Below, one piece after another: positions 36,586 through 47,753 of a stretch of DNA of 64,000 nt (positions within the stretch are counted from its first letter, which is position 1; every line of letters starts with the position of its first letter). The stretch comes from Actinopolyspora biskrensis (lineage in GTDB: Bacteria > Actinomycetota > Actinomycetes > Mycobacteriales > Pseudonocardiaceae). Position numbers and translations under genes: made by a program. The notes below the pieces were generated by a model. The model worked only from the letters and a program-made list of their open reading frames with translations. It did not search any database and was not told the DNA's origin. The DNA is taken from contig NZ_JACBYW010000002.1 of assembly GCF_013408175.1 (NCBI RefSeq), positions 496,001 to 560,000 on the forward strand, given 5' to 3'.

Positions 36586-37833
36586 ATGAACGTGGCCGTG
36601 TCGATCGAGCGGGAGGACGACATACACCCGGATCCCCACGAGATGCCCACGTCGCGTCTGCGGACACGTGCCGAGGCGGAGGCCTACGTGGCCTCGGTGT
36701 GCTTCAAGCACGGGCCCCCGCGTTTGTCGGGCGTCGAACTCGAATGGACCGTGCACCATGCCGAAGATCCCCGAAAACCCCTCGAGACCGCGGTCCTGGG
36801 CAGGGCTCTCGGTCCCCACGCCCCGGACTCCCTGAATCCGGACGGCCCCCACCAGCCGCTGCCGAACGGATCGGTGCTCACCCTCGAACCGGGGGGACAG
36901 GTCGAGATCTCCAGCCCGCCGCACGAATCGATGAGCGGGCTGTTGGAGGCGGTGGCGGCCGACGCGGAATACCTGCGCGAATCGGTGGGACGAGCGGGGC
37001 TGGTCCTCGGGGACCGGGGCATCGACCCGTGGCGCCCTCCGCGAAGAGTGCTGTCGGTTCCGCGCTACGCAGCGATGGAACGCGCCTTCGACCGGATCGG
37101 CAGCGGTGGCAGACGCATGATGTGCAGCACTGCCGGCGTGCAGGTGTGCCTCGACATGGGCGAACGTGAGCGCCTGGGAGCCCGTTGGGCCGCCCTGCAC
37201 GCGCTCGGCCCCGTGTTCACGGCCACTTTCGCCAATTCGCCGGTGGCCCTCGGAACCGACACCGGCTGGGCCTCGGCGCGCGCACGCTCGTTGCTGCACA
37301 CCGACCCCCCGCGCACTCGGCCCGCTCCGATCTCCCCGGACCCGGCACACCGCTGGGCCGGCCACGTGCTCGACGTCCCGGTGGTGTGCCTTCGCAGGGA
37401 CAGCGGTGACTGGACGGCCCCGAGCGGCATCAGTTTCGCGGAGTGGATCGGGGGTTCGCTCGGGGAGGCACCGAACCGGGACGATCTCGATTACCACCTG
37501 AGCACGATGTTTCCCCCGGTGCGTCCACGCGGCTACTTCGAGGTGCGCTACGTCGACGCCCAGCCGGGGTCGGAGTGGATGCTGCCGGTGGCGGCCCTGA
37601 CGGCGCTGTTCCGCTCGGAAACCGTGGTGGACAAGGTGCTGGAGGAAACCGCTCCGATCGCGCACCGCTGGGTCTCCGCGGCGCGGGACGGCTTGAACGA
37701 CTCCGAGATCGCCCGCAGTGCGGGAGCGGTCTTCGACCTGGCCTGTCGTTGTCTGGAGGCGGCTCCGGACGCCCCGAGCGGGTTGGCCGAGAGGGTGGCC
37801 ACCTCGGTGGAACGGCGGCTCGGGAGGCGTTGA
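36586..37833 (+). CDS. egtA: Glutamate-cysteine ligase EgtA, ergothioneine biosynthesis
   Basis: A 415-aa enzyme of the GCS2-like ligase family that joins glutamate and cysteine with ATP, giving the gamma-glutamylcysteine used by EgtB. Family blocks include GVELEWTVH near residue 45, LTLEPGGQVEISSPP near 105-120, MMCSTAGVQVCLDMG near 180 and LDYHLSTMFPPVRPRGYFEVRYVD near 300. The start ATG at 36586 (MNVAVSIERED) is chosen from position and family length; a GTG directly before it and one at 36487 are also in frame. It is the first gene of a four-gene ergothioneine set, divergent from acnR, with a TAGCGT -10-like box at 36552. Confidence 0.92.
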   Translation: MNVAVSIEREDDIHPDPHEMPTSRLRTRAEAEAYVASVCFKHGPPRLSGVELEWTVHHAEDPRKPLETAVLGRALGPHAPDSLNPDGPHQPLPNGSVLTLEPGGQVEISSPPHESMSGLLEAVAADAEYLRESVGRAGLVLGDRGIDPWRPPRRVLSVPRYAAMERAFDRIGSGGRRMMCSTAGVQVCLDMGERERLGARWAALHALGPVFTATFANSPVALGTDTGWASARARSLLHTDPPRTRPAPISPDPAHRWAGHVLDVPVVCLRRDSGDWTAPSGISFAEWIGGSLGEAPNRDDLDYHLSTMFPPVRPRGYFEVRYVDAQPGSEWMLPVAALTALFRSETVVDKVLEETAPIAHRWVSAARDGLNDSEIARSAGAVFDLACRCLEAAPDAPSGLAERVATSVERRLGRR

Positions 37834-37972
37834 AGCGGTGATGGTGCTGCTGAGGCTCCCCTGCGGAGTGACGTAGGCGCCTCGAGGTACTCGCAACGTC
37901 CCGAGACACCCACCACGTGCCGGTACCCAGCCGGGCACACGAGTTCTGTCACGGATTCTAAGGAGGACACCG

Positions 37973-39319
37973 GTGAGCACGATCGGCCCGGAAGTCGCAG
38001 ATCTCTCCCCGGAGGAGCTTCGCGGTCGCGTCGCGGTCGAACTGGAACGCACCCGGCGCCGCAGCGCGGAGTTGACCGACGCCGTCGACGACGAGGAGCT
38101 GGTCAAACAACACTCCCCGCTGATGTCCCCACTGGTCTGGGATCTCGCGCACGTCGGAAGCCAGGAGGAGCAGTGGTTGGTGCGCGACGTCGGCGGGCGA
38201 CGTGCGCTGCGCCCGGACATCGACGACCTCTACGACGCCTTCCAGCACTCCCGTGCGAACCGCCCCGAACTCCCCCTTCTCGGGCCGGGCGAGTCCAGGG
38301 AGTACGTCGCGACCGTCAGGGACAAGGTTCACGACGTGCTCGGGAGGGTGCCGCTGGAGGGGAGGAGGCTGGTCGAGCACGCCTTCGCGTTCGGCATGAT
38401 CGTGCAACACGAACAGCAGCACGACGAGACCATGCTGGCCACCCACCAGCTGCGTCGCGGGGAACCCGTGCTGCACGCTCCGGACCCGCCCGGCCCCGAG
38501 CCCGGTGGGGCAAGGCGCGGGGAAGTGCTGGTTCCGGGGGGCCCCTTCACGATGGGCACGTCCGGGGAACCGTGGGCGTTGGACAACGAGCGTCCGGCCC
38601 ACCGGGTTCACGTGGACGACTTCCTCATCGACTCCCACCCGGTCACCAACGCCGACTTCTTCCGGTTCATCGACAGCGGCGGGTACCGGCAACCGTGCTG
38701 GTGGAGCGAGCAGGGCTGGCGGTACCTGGCGCACGCTGAGCTGAGCGCACCGCTGTTCTGGCAGCGCAGCGGCGATGTGTGGATGCGCCGCAGGTTCGGA
38801 CGCGTCGAGCCGGTGCCACCGGACGAACCGGTTGTGCACGTCAGCTTCCACGAGGCGCAGGCCTATGCGAACTGGGCGGGCAGGAGACTCCCGAGCGAAG
38901 CGGAATGGGAGAAGGCGGCGCGGTTCGACCCGAGCACGGGGAGATCGCTGCGCTACCCGTGGGGGGACGATCCCCCGGAGGAGCGGCACGCCAACCTCGG
39001 ACAGCGCCACCTCCGCCCCGCTCCGGTGGGGACCTACTCCGCGGGGAGGGCCCCTTCGGGAGCCTGGCAGCTTGTCGGCGACGTGTGGGAGTGGACGGCC
39101 TCGGACTTCGCCCCCTACCCGGGGTTCGAAGCCTTTCCGTACCGGGAGTACTCCGAGGTGTTCTTCGGACCCTCGTACAAGGTGTTGCGCGGTGGTTCCT
39201 TCGGAACCGACCCGGCCGCGTGCAGGGCGACGTTCCGGAACTGGGACCTCCCCGCCCGCCGTCAGATCTTCGCCGGATTCCGCTGCGCCCGCACGCCCGC
39301 GGCCGCCGAGCTCGACTGA
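37973..39319 (+). CDS. egtB: Iron-dependent sulfoxide synthase EgtB
   Basis: A 448-aa non-haem iron enzyme that couples trimethylhistidine (hercynine) to gamma-glutamylcysteine with oxygen. The N-terminal DinB-like bundle carries the three iron histidines: one in WDLAHVGSQEEQW (about residue 60) and two in VQHEQQHDETM (about 144 and 148). The C-terminal FGE-sulfatase domain (about 180-445) has VPGGPFTMGTS, GRRLPSEAEWEKAAR and GDVWEWTAS, ending GFRCAR. The GTG at 37973 follows AAGGAGG, an excellent ribosome site. A 139-bp gap separates it from egtA; egtC follows after 12 bases. Confidence 0.95.
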   Translation: MSTIGPEVADLSPEELRGRVAVELERTRRRSAELTDAVDDEELVKQHSPLMSPLVWDLAHVGSQEEQWLVRDVGGRRALRPDIDDLYDAFQHSRANRPELPLLGPGESREYVATVRDKVHDVLGRVPLEGRRLVEHAFAFGMIVQHEQQHDETMLATHQLRRGEPVLHAPDPPGPEPGGARRGEVLVPGGPFTMGTSGEPWALDNERPAHRVHVDDFLIDSHPVTNADFFRFIDSGGYRQPCWWSEQGWRYLAHAELSAPLFWQRSGDVWMRRRFGRVEPVPPDEPVVHVSFHEAQAYANWAGRRLPSEAEWEKAARFDPSTGRSLRYPWGDDPPEERHANLGQRHLRPAPVGTYSAGRAPSGAWQLVGDVWEWTASDFAPYPGFEAFPYREYSEVFFGPSYKVLRGGSFGTDPAACRATFRNWDLPARRQIFAGFRCARTPAAAELD

Positions 39320-39331
39320 TCGGACCCGGGA

Positions 39332-40138
39332 ATGTGCCGTCACGTCGGATATCTGGGCCCGCTGGTCGGGTTGGACGAACTGCTGCTGCACCCCGCCCAC
39401 TCATTGCTCGAACAAACCTGGGCGCCGAACGACATGCGCGCGGGGGGAACGGTCAACGTGGATGGTTTCGGGGTCGGCTGGTACGCGCGGGACGGCACGG
39501 TCCCGAAGCGCTACAGGGCGGAGGGGCCGATGTGGGCCGACGGGAACTTCGCGGAGCTCGCCGGTTGCGTCCGGTCCGGTGCCGTCGTCGGGGCCATCCG
39601 TTCCGCGACCGGATCCACTTCCGCGGTACGCACGGCTTGCGCGCCGTTCGGCTCAGGTCCCTGGCTGTTCAGCCACAACGGATCGGTGCCGGGATGGCCG
39701 GACACGCTGGCCGATCTCGCGGACAAGCTGGACCCCGCGGATCTGGTGACTCTGGACGCCCCGGTGGACTCGGCGCTGGTGTGGGCACTGCTGCGGCACC
39801 GGCTGGACGGTGGGCAACCTCCGGCGGACGCCGTGCGCGACACGCTGGCCGAAGTGGTCGCGGCGGCCCCGCGGGCACGGATGAACCTGCTGCTGTCCGA
39901 CGGGGAGACGCTGATCGCCACCACGTGGTCCCACTCCCTGGCAGTGTGCCGCACCGACGAGGCGGTGCTGCTGGCCTCGGAGCCGTTCGACCCCCCCGTC
40001 GAGGTGCTGGGCGGGACGGGTGCCTCCGGGAACGGGGGACCTGACTGGCATCCCGTCGCCGAGGGCTCTCTCGTGATCGCCGACCGCGTCTCCACCAGCT
40101 GCACACCGCTGTTCGAAACTTCTCCCGAGAGCAGGTAA
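39332..40138 (+). CDS. egtC: Gamma-glutamyl hercynylcysteine sulfoxide hydrolase EgtC
   Basis: A 268-aa class II glutamine amidotransferase-fold hydrolase that removes glutamate from the EgtB product. The nucleophile is Cys2 in MCRHVGYLG, exposed after Met removal, and VDGFGVGWYARDG and FSHNGSVPGW carry the other amidase residues. The ATG at 39332 is forced by the need for Cys at position 2. It lies 12 bases after egtB and 4 bases before egtD, so the three genes form one operon. Confidence 0.95.
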   Translation: MCRHVGYLGPLVGLDELLLHPAHSLLEQTWAPNDMRAGGTVNVDGFGVGWYARDGTVPKRYRAEGPMWADGNFAELAGCVRSGAVVGAIRSATGSTSAVRTACAPFGSGPWLFSHNGSVPGWPDTLADLADKLDPADLVTLDAPVDSALVWALLRHRLDGGQPPADAVRDTLAEVVAAAPRARMNLLLSDGETLIATTWSHSLAVCRTDEAVLLASEPFDPPVEVLGGTGASGNGGPDWHPVAEGSLVIADRVSTSCTPLFETSPESR

Positions 40139-40142
40139 CCGG

Positions 40143-41114
40143 ATGAACTCAGTGGAACCGCTGGACCACAGGTCGGAAAGCGACGTGACACGCGAACTGC
40201 TGGCCGACGCGCGGATCGGGCTCACCGATTCCCCAAAATGGTTGCCGCCGAAATGGTTCTACGACGCGCGTGGCAGTGAGCTGTTCGAACGCATCACCGA
40301 GCTGCCCGAGTACTACCAGACGAGGGCCGAGTACGAGATCCTGGAGCGGTACGCGCTGGACATCGTGGAAAGAACCGGAGTGGACACCCTGGTCGAACTC
40401 GGTTCGGGGTCCTCCTACAAGACCAGACTGCTGTTGGACGCGATGCGCAAGCACGGAGCCCCGAAGCGCTTCGTCCCCTCGGACGTCTCGCGCTCGGCCC
40501 TGCGCGGCGCGCTCTCGGCGCTCTCCGCGGACTACCCGGAGCTGGAGCTGCACGGGATCGTCGGCGACTTCGCCACGACTCTGGCGGTACTGCCCACGGG
40601 AGGCGAACGGATGATCGCGCTGCTCGGGGGAACCATCGGCAACATGCCTGTCGAGCAGCGGGGTGGTTTCCTCGGCGAAGTGCGGAGTTCCCTGGTGCGC
40701 GGGGAGTGGTTCCTGCTGGGGACCGACCTGGTCAAGGACCCTTCCAGGCTGTGTCGCGCCTACGACGACAGCGCCGGGGTGACCGCGGAGTTCAACAGGA
40801 ACGTGCTGCACGTGCTCAATCGCGAGCTCGGGGCGGACTTTCCGGTGGAGGAGTTCGAGCACCGTGCCCGTTACGAGCAGGGGCGGGAACGCATCGTGCT
40901 GGCGCTGCGCGCTCGCCGCGCGATGCGGGTGTGGCTGCGGGTCCCCGAACTGGCGGTCGAACTCGCCCGGGGAGAGGAGATCGAAACCGAGATGTCGGCG
41001 AAGTTCCGCCGAGGGGGAGTCGAAGCGGAACTGGAGGCGGCCGGGTTCGAGCTCGCCGGCTGGTACACCGACGAGGCCGGCGATTTCGCCGTTTCACTGG
41101 CCCGCGCCCGCTGA
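40143..41114 (+). CDS. egtD: Histidine N-alpha-methyltransferase EgtD
   Basis: A 323-aa SAM-dependent enzyme that trimethylates histidine to hercynine, the first committed step to ergothioneine. The N-terminus has PPKWFYDARGSELFERIT and LPEYYQTRAEYEIL, typical for the family. The SAM site has LVELGSGSSYKTRLLLDA (about 80-97) and LLGGTIGNMP (about 160). The C-terminal substrate domain begins near residue 205. It closes the egtABCD run. The PLP-dependent lyase EgtE, which completes the pathway, is not encoded next to it. Confidence 0.95.
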   Translation: MNSVEPLDHRSESDVTRELLADARIGLTDSPKWLPPKWFYDARGSELFERITELPEYYQTRAEYEILERYALDIVERTGVDTLVELGSGSSYKTRLLLDAMRKHGAPKRFVPSDVSRSALRGALSALSADYPELELHGIVGDFATTLAVLPTGGERMIALLGGTIGNMPVEQRGGFLGEVRSSLVRGEWFLLGTDLVKDPSRLCRAYDDSAGVTAEFNRNVLHVLNRELGADFPVEEFEHRARYEQGRERIVLALRARRAMRVWLRVPELAVELARGEEIETEMSAKFRRGGVEAELEAAGFELAGWYTDEAGDFAVSLARAR

Positions 41115-41133
41115 TTCCGGTGCCGCGTCCGGT

Positions 41134-41400
41134 TCAGTCGTTCCGCGCCGGGGAGTCGATCGTGGCGGCGGACTCCGTGGCCGCCTCCTGGAGGTCGGGA
41201 GAACGCATCAGGCAGGGCAGGCAGGGCATCCCCGCGGGAAGGTCCGAGACCTCGGCCTGCTCGGCGGGAATGCCGATACCGCAGTGGGTCCGCCACTCGT
41301 CCGGCGTCGTGCCGGAGTCGTCCGGGGTGCACAGATGTACTTGGCGTTGGGTCTCCCCCACGACCCCGGCCCGGTACCGGACGATGACCGTCCCGGTCAT
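41134..41400 (-). CDS. Small zinc-ribbon-like protein, 88 aa
   Basis: I do not recognise a named family. The protein has HLCTPDDSG, then WRTHCGIGI, then MPCLPCLMRSP: a Cys/His spacing that could hold one zinc. The last third is Ala/Glu-rich and probably disordered. Its ATG overlaps the stop of the upstream small gene by ATGA, so both are co-translated. It converges on egtD, with only 19 bases between stops. Such pairs occur in Pseudonocardiaceae; a role is unknown. Confidence 0.7.
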   Translation of the reverse strand: MTGTVIVRYRAGVVGETQRQVHLCTPDDSGTTPDEWRTHCGIGIPAEQAEVSDLPAGMPCLPCLMRSPDLQEAATESAATIDSPARND

Positions 41401-41618
41401 GTGGTGGCTCCGACGCGCTCCTTGGCGACCTCCATGCAGCTGTCGCAGGTGGGCCAGAGCCAGTTGAGCTCGTTGGACGCGGCCGCCACGACTCTGCGTC
41501 CGCAGAGGGTGTCGAGTCGTTCGCCCGCACCGTGCTGCTTCCCACCCGGCAGTGGTCCCGCGACGGCGTGGCGCTGCTGTTCGGCGGGCTGCCAGTGGTG
41601 TTTGAGTTCGCTCGTCAT
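41397..41618 (-). CDS. Small zinc-finger protein, 73 aa
   Basis: The protein has HHWQPAEQQRHAV near the start, a TLCGRRV segment and WPTCDSCMEVA near the end, giving Cys-X2-Cys plus a further Cys as zinc ligands. It resembles the short proteins labelled zinc finger protein in Pseudonocardiaceae genomes. The ATG at 41618 follows GGAGGT by six bases; a GTG two codons earlier is less well spaced. It leads the two-gene unit with the zinc-ribbon-like protein. Confidence 0.72.
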   Translation of the reverse strand: MTSELKHHWQPAEQQRHAVAGPLPGGKQHGAGERLDTLCGRRVVAAASNELNWLWPTCDSCMEVAKERVGATT

Positions 41619-42002
41619 GATCACACCTCCGTGAGGGGGACGCGCGGCTCGGGCAGAGGTGATGCGTGCGGACGGAATATGTGACCGTTTTCACCCATCC
41701 GAGTGAGCTAAGTTGTTAACAGAACCGAAGCCCACACCGATCCTAGTAGGAATTCCGTCAGCCGTGTTCGTTCGGTTGCCCGAGTCCGGGCCCTCGGCGC
41801 TGCCTGCGCCGGAATCCTCGTCCGAGCAGTCGGCACCGCCGGGTGCGCCGTGTCGTGTCCCGCGAGGACGTCCTCGACGTTGTTCGGGTCGTTACCCGGC
41901 CTCGGGACCCGGTCGCGAGACCGGGCGGGAGTTCCGCCGCCCGAGCACTCACGCGGACCGGGACGACGGAGTCCCGCTGTCCGCTCACGCCGCTCACGAG
42001 AA
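41619..42002. other. Gap between the small zinc proteins and the aconitase terminator
   Basis: About 380 bp. The right side of the small-protein unit must hold its promoter; an A/T-richer patch (TAAGTTGTTAACAG near 41708-41722) is the likely place. The rest is ordinary GC-rich sequence with no gene I can support. Confidence 0.4.
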
Positions 42003-42041
42003 ATGTGGCGCCGCGGCCGGAGAACGGCCGCGGCGCCACAT
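42003..42041. terminator. Perfect 17-bp hairpin after aconitase
   Basis: ATGTGGCGCCGCGGCCG (42003-42019), loop GAGAA, and the exact complement (42025-42041). It begins 19 bases beyond the aconitase stop. No U-tract follows. Confidence 0.85.
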
Positions 42042-42059
42042 CGGGGGAACGGTCCTCCG

Positions 42060-44867
<2,808 letters not shown>

Positions 44868-44976
44868 GTTTCACTCCATCTCGTGACGGGCGTGCGCAAG
44901 TTCGGGAACCACACGGGTCCGGTGGAGTCTCGCGCACACCGGTGGTTCGTGCGCGCGGACCCTTGCTTCAGCGTAA

Positions 44977-45006
44977 ACAGTACGCTTGTCCTATATTTGT
45001 CTTCAA
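44977..45006 (-). promoter_or_regulatory. acn promoter with AcnR-like operator
   Basis: On the gene strand, TTGAAG (45001-45006), 18 nt and TACTGT (44977-44982) form a -35/-10 pair. CAGTACGCTTGTCCTA (44978-44993, plus strand) overlaps the -10 and matches the Corynebacterium AcnR site CAGAACGCTTGTACTG, as I recall it, at 13 of 16 bases. A repressor bound there would block RNA polymerase. Confidence 0.7.
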
Positions 45007-45347
45007 GGCAGGGTCGGCCGAAACGAACCCCGGTCCGTGCACACTCGCGCAATTCTCGCGGTTTTTCCCCCGTCGGAATGAACGGACCCGTGCGGACACG
45101 GCAACGAAGGCCGAAGTCCGCGCGAACCCCCGCTCCGTCGAGCCGTCCTCCGCGGAGGACGGCCGTGCGGAAGGGATGCGGCGCACGAGCCGTGCCCGCC
45201 CCCGGCCGCGGTGCACGCTGCCGGTCCGCATGGGCTTACGGGGGGCAGCCCGCGGAGCTCCTCCTCGGCGTCGAGATCCGGCGGAGCGGGAGCCCGCGGG
45301 AGTCCCCGCCCGGCGACCACCTCGACGACCCGAGCGGGGAACTTCGG
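45007..45347. other. Gap between aconitase promoter and the ABC-F gene
   Basis: About 340 bp of GC-rich sequence downstream of the ABC-F stop. Frames cross it, but none has protein-like composition or a ribosome site. A CGTCCTCCGCGGAGGACGGC palindrome near 45147-45166 may terminate the ABC-F transcript. Confidence 0.45.
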
Positions 45348-46961
45348 TCAGAGCCGTTCCGGAGCGGTCTCGGTCAGTTCCCCGTCCAGCCACAGCCATC
45401 TGGTGATGCCGATCTCGCCGAGGAACGCGACATCGTGACTGGCCACGATCAGCGCCCCCCGGAACGCGGACAGCGCCGTGACCAGCTGCCGGACGCCGTG
45501 CATGTCGAGATCGTTGGTGGGTTCGTCCAGCAGCAGCAGCTGCGGAGCCGGTTCGGCCAGCATCAACGCGGCCAGACCTGCTCTGAAGCGTTCCCCGCCC
45601 GAGAGGGTGGACACGGTTCGGTCCGCGCGATCCTTCTTGAACAGAAAGCGGGCCAACCGTGCTCTCACCTCGTTGTCCCCGGCCCCGGGAGCCAGCCGCT
45701 TCGCGTTCTCGACCACCGAGAGGTGCTCCTCGAGCACATCGGCGTGCTGCGGCATGTAGCGCAGTGGAACCGGTGCCTCCACCGCTCCGCCGCCGACCGC
45801 GCTCCTGCCTGCCACGGTGTGCAGCAGGGTGGATTTGCCCGCTCCGTTGGGGCCGGTGAGCGCGATCCGCTCCGGCCCGCGGAGCTCGAGATCCCCGATC
45901 AGCTCCCCGCGGGGAGTCCGCGCTCCGCGCACCGCGAGCACGCGTCGACCCGAGGGCACCGCCGTGGCGGGAAGGTCGATCCGAACCAGTTCGTCGTCCC
46001 GTACGCGTTCTTCGGCCGACTCCAGTCTCGCCCGCGCGTCCTCCAGCGCCCCTTCCCGCATGACCCGCTGCTTGCCCGCCGAGTCCTGGGCGGTCCGCTT
46101 CCGCTCACCCAGCACGATTCGTGGAGCGCGGTTCTCGGCGCGCATCCGGAGGCCGTAACGCTTGCTCCTGGCCTGTTTCTCCTGCTGCTCGACCGACTTG
46201 CGTCGTTGACGCCGCAGTTCGGAGTCGGCGGAGCGAACCGCGCGTTCGGCGGCTTCGCGCTCCGCTTCGAGAGCTTGCTCGTAGTGTTCCAGGTTCCCGC
46301 CGTAGTCCGTGATCGCACCGTCGCGCAGCTCGGAGATCCGGTCCACCAGCCGGAGCAGTTCCCGGTCGTGGCTGATCGCGATCAGCGTTCCCTCGTAGTT
46401 CCGCACGGCGTCGTGGAACAGGTTCCTGGCTCGTCGGTCCAGATTGTTGGTCGGTTCGTCGAGCAGCAGCACCCCCGGGCGGCGAAGCAACTGTGCGGCC
46501 AGGTGCAGCAGAACGAGTTCCCCGCCGGAGATCCCGACCACCGGGCGGTCGAGTCCGATACCGCCCAGTCCGAGCCGGTCGAGCACGGCCAGCGAGCGTT
46601 CCTCGACGTCCCAGTCCTCGGCGAGGGCGGTGAACAGCTCCTCGTCGGTGTGCCCGCGTTCGATGGAGCGCAGTGCCGCTCTCCTGCGCGAGACGCCCAG
46701 CACGTCCTCGACCCGTTCCGTCGGATCGGTCGCGATGTGCTGCGGCAGCAGGCCCGTCTCGCCGGTGATGCGGACGGTTCCCTCCCGCGGGGCCAGTTCG
46801 CGGGTCAGCAGTTTCAGCAGGGTTGATTTGCCCGCTCCGTTGAGGCCGATCAGTCCGGTGCGTCCCGCCCCCGCGGTCCAGTCGAGGCGGTGGAGCACAC
46901 GCGTTCCGTCCGGCCAGGAGAAGGAGAGGTTCTCGCAGATGACGGAGCCGTTGTCGCGCAT
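45348..46961 (-). CDS. ABC-F family ATPase (ribosome-associated)
   Basis: A 537-aa protein with two ABC ATPase domains and no membrane segment. The first has GLNGAGKST, an SGGE signature and LLLDEPTNNLD; the second GPNGAGKST, LSGGERFRAG and LLLDEPTNDLD. Between them lies a charged helical linker (about 245-320, rich in Glu and Arg) of the P-site tRNA interaction motif type. ABC-F proteins act on the ribosome, either as translation factors or by displacing macrolide-, lincosamide- or pleuromutilin-type drugs. Which applies cannot be told. The ATG at 46961 has GGGAG eight bases upstream; an in-frame start seven codons earlier is less likely. Confidence 0.9.
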   Translation of the reverse strand: MRDNGSVICENLSFSWPDGTRVLHRLDWTAGAGRTGLIGLNGAGKSTLLKLLTRELAPREGTVRITGETGLLPQHIATDPTERVEDVLGVSRRRAALRSIERGHTDEELFTALAEDWDVEERSLAVLDRLGLGGIGLDRPVVGISGGELVLLHLAAQLLRRPGVLLLDEPTNNLDRRARNLFHDAVRNYEGTLIAISHDRELLRLVDRISELRDGAITDYGGNLEHYEQALEAEREAAERAVRSADSELRRQRRKSVEQQEKQARSKRYGLRMRAENRAPRIVLGERKRTAQDSAGKQRVMREGALEDARARLESAEERVRDDELVRIDLPATAVPSGRRVLAVRGARTPRGELIGDLELRGPERIALTGPNGAGKSTLLHTVAGRSAVGGGAVEAPVPLRYMPQHADVLEEHLSVVENAKRLAPGAGDNEVRARLARFLFKKDRADRTVSTLSGGERFRAGLAALMLAEPAPQLLLLDEPTNDLDMHGVRQLVTALSAFRGALIVASHDVAFLGEIGITRWLWLDGELTETAPERL

Positions 46962-47753
46962 GGACGCGTCTCCCGTGAACAAGTCGTGTCCGGTTGGTTC
47001 CGACGTGTGGAGACACCGCGCCCGCGCCGTACGCGTGAGAGCGATTCGAACGGCCGGGGCCGAAGCGAGGAGGCACTCGATCAGAGGTCACATCACCGGT
47101 ACGCGCCGGGAGGCACGCACGGCGTCTCGTCGACCTCAGCTGAGCACGTTCCCTCCCCGGGGCGGCGGCAAGTCGGGAACGACGCTAAGCGGGCGAGCAC
47201 TGTCGCGCAACCCGTTTTTCCGGCGGTGACCGCACCGGGAGCCGCCGGACTCGTTTCCCGGGAAACGAGTCCTGAGCGAGCTTTTCCGGAAGCGCGGTCG
47301 TTCTCGACATTTTCGGTTGTTCTGGTCGTGCGCGTACTCTTTTCTCCTCTCCGGGGGCACACGGCCACTGCTGCCCGTGCCGCCGCTGGCCGGAGCCGCG
47401 AGCGAGGAGGGACACGAAGTGGTCGTGGCCACGAGGAGAAACTGCCTCCCGCCGTGCGCGCGGCCGGGGCTCGTCCCGTCGCGGCGGGGGTTCCGAAGTG
47501 CTCCGTTCGCCGGATTCGGAAACGAGGGCAGAACCACCCCAGGAAAAGGTGGTGGAACGTTTCCCCGAACTCGTTCGTCGAGAACCCCGGTGCCGCGTGC
47601 GGAAGCGCGGGCGGACGGGGAGACGCTCGTGACGCAGACGGACTCCCGAACGCCGGAATGAGCAGCACAGACGAAAAAGGTGCGGCGGTCACCACCGGCG
47701 GTGGCCTCGTCCTCGGATCGCGTGCCGGTCCGGAGCGGGACTACGGTGTCGGC
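46962..47753. other. Divergent gap between ABC-F and aldo/keto reductase genes
   Basis: About 790 bp. Frames stay open through it on both strands because of GC bias, but their composition is Arg/Pro/Ser-rich and unlike a protein. It must hold promoters for both genes. The only clear structure is the 26-bp palindrome at 47247-47272. Confidence 0.45.
47247..47272. promoter_or_regulatory. 26-bp perfect palindrome with TTTCCCGGGAAA core
   Basis: GGACTCGTTTCCC and its exact complement GGGAAACGAGTCC meet without a loop. It lies near the middle of the divergent gap. The centre resembles ParB-family recognition sites; a terminator or operator is also possible. Confidence 0.5.

Noticed and set aside
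46890-47753. An N-terminal extension of the aldo/keto reductase by 288 codons.
   Set aside because: The extension is low-complexity, crosses the ABC-F start and precedes a complete AKR barrel.
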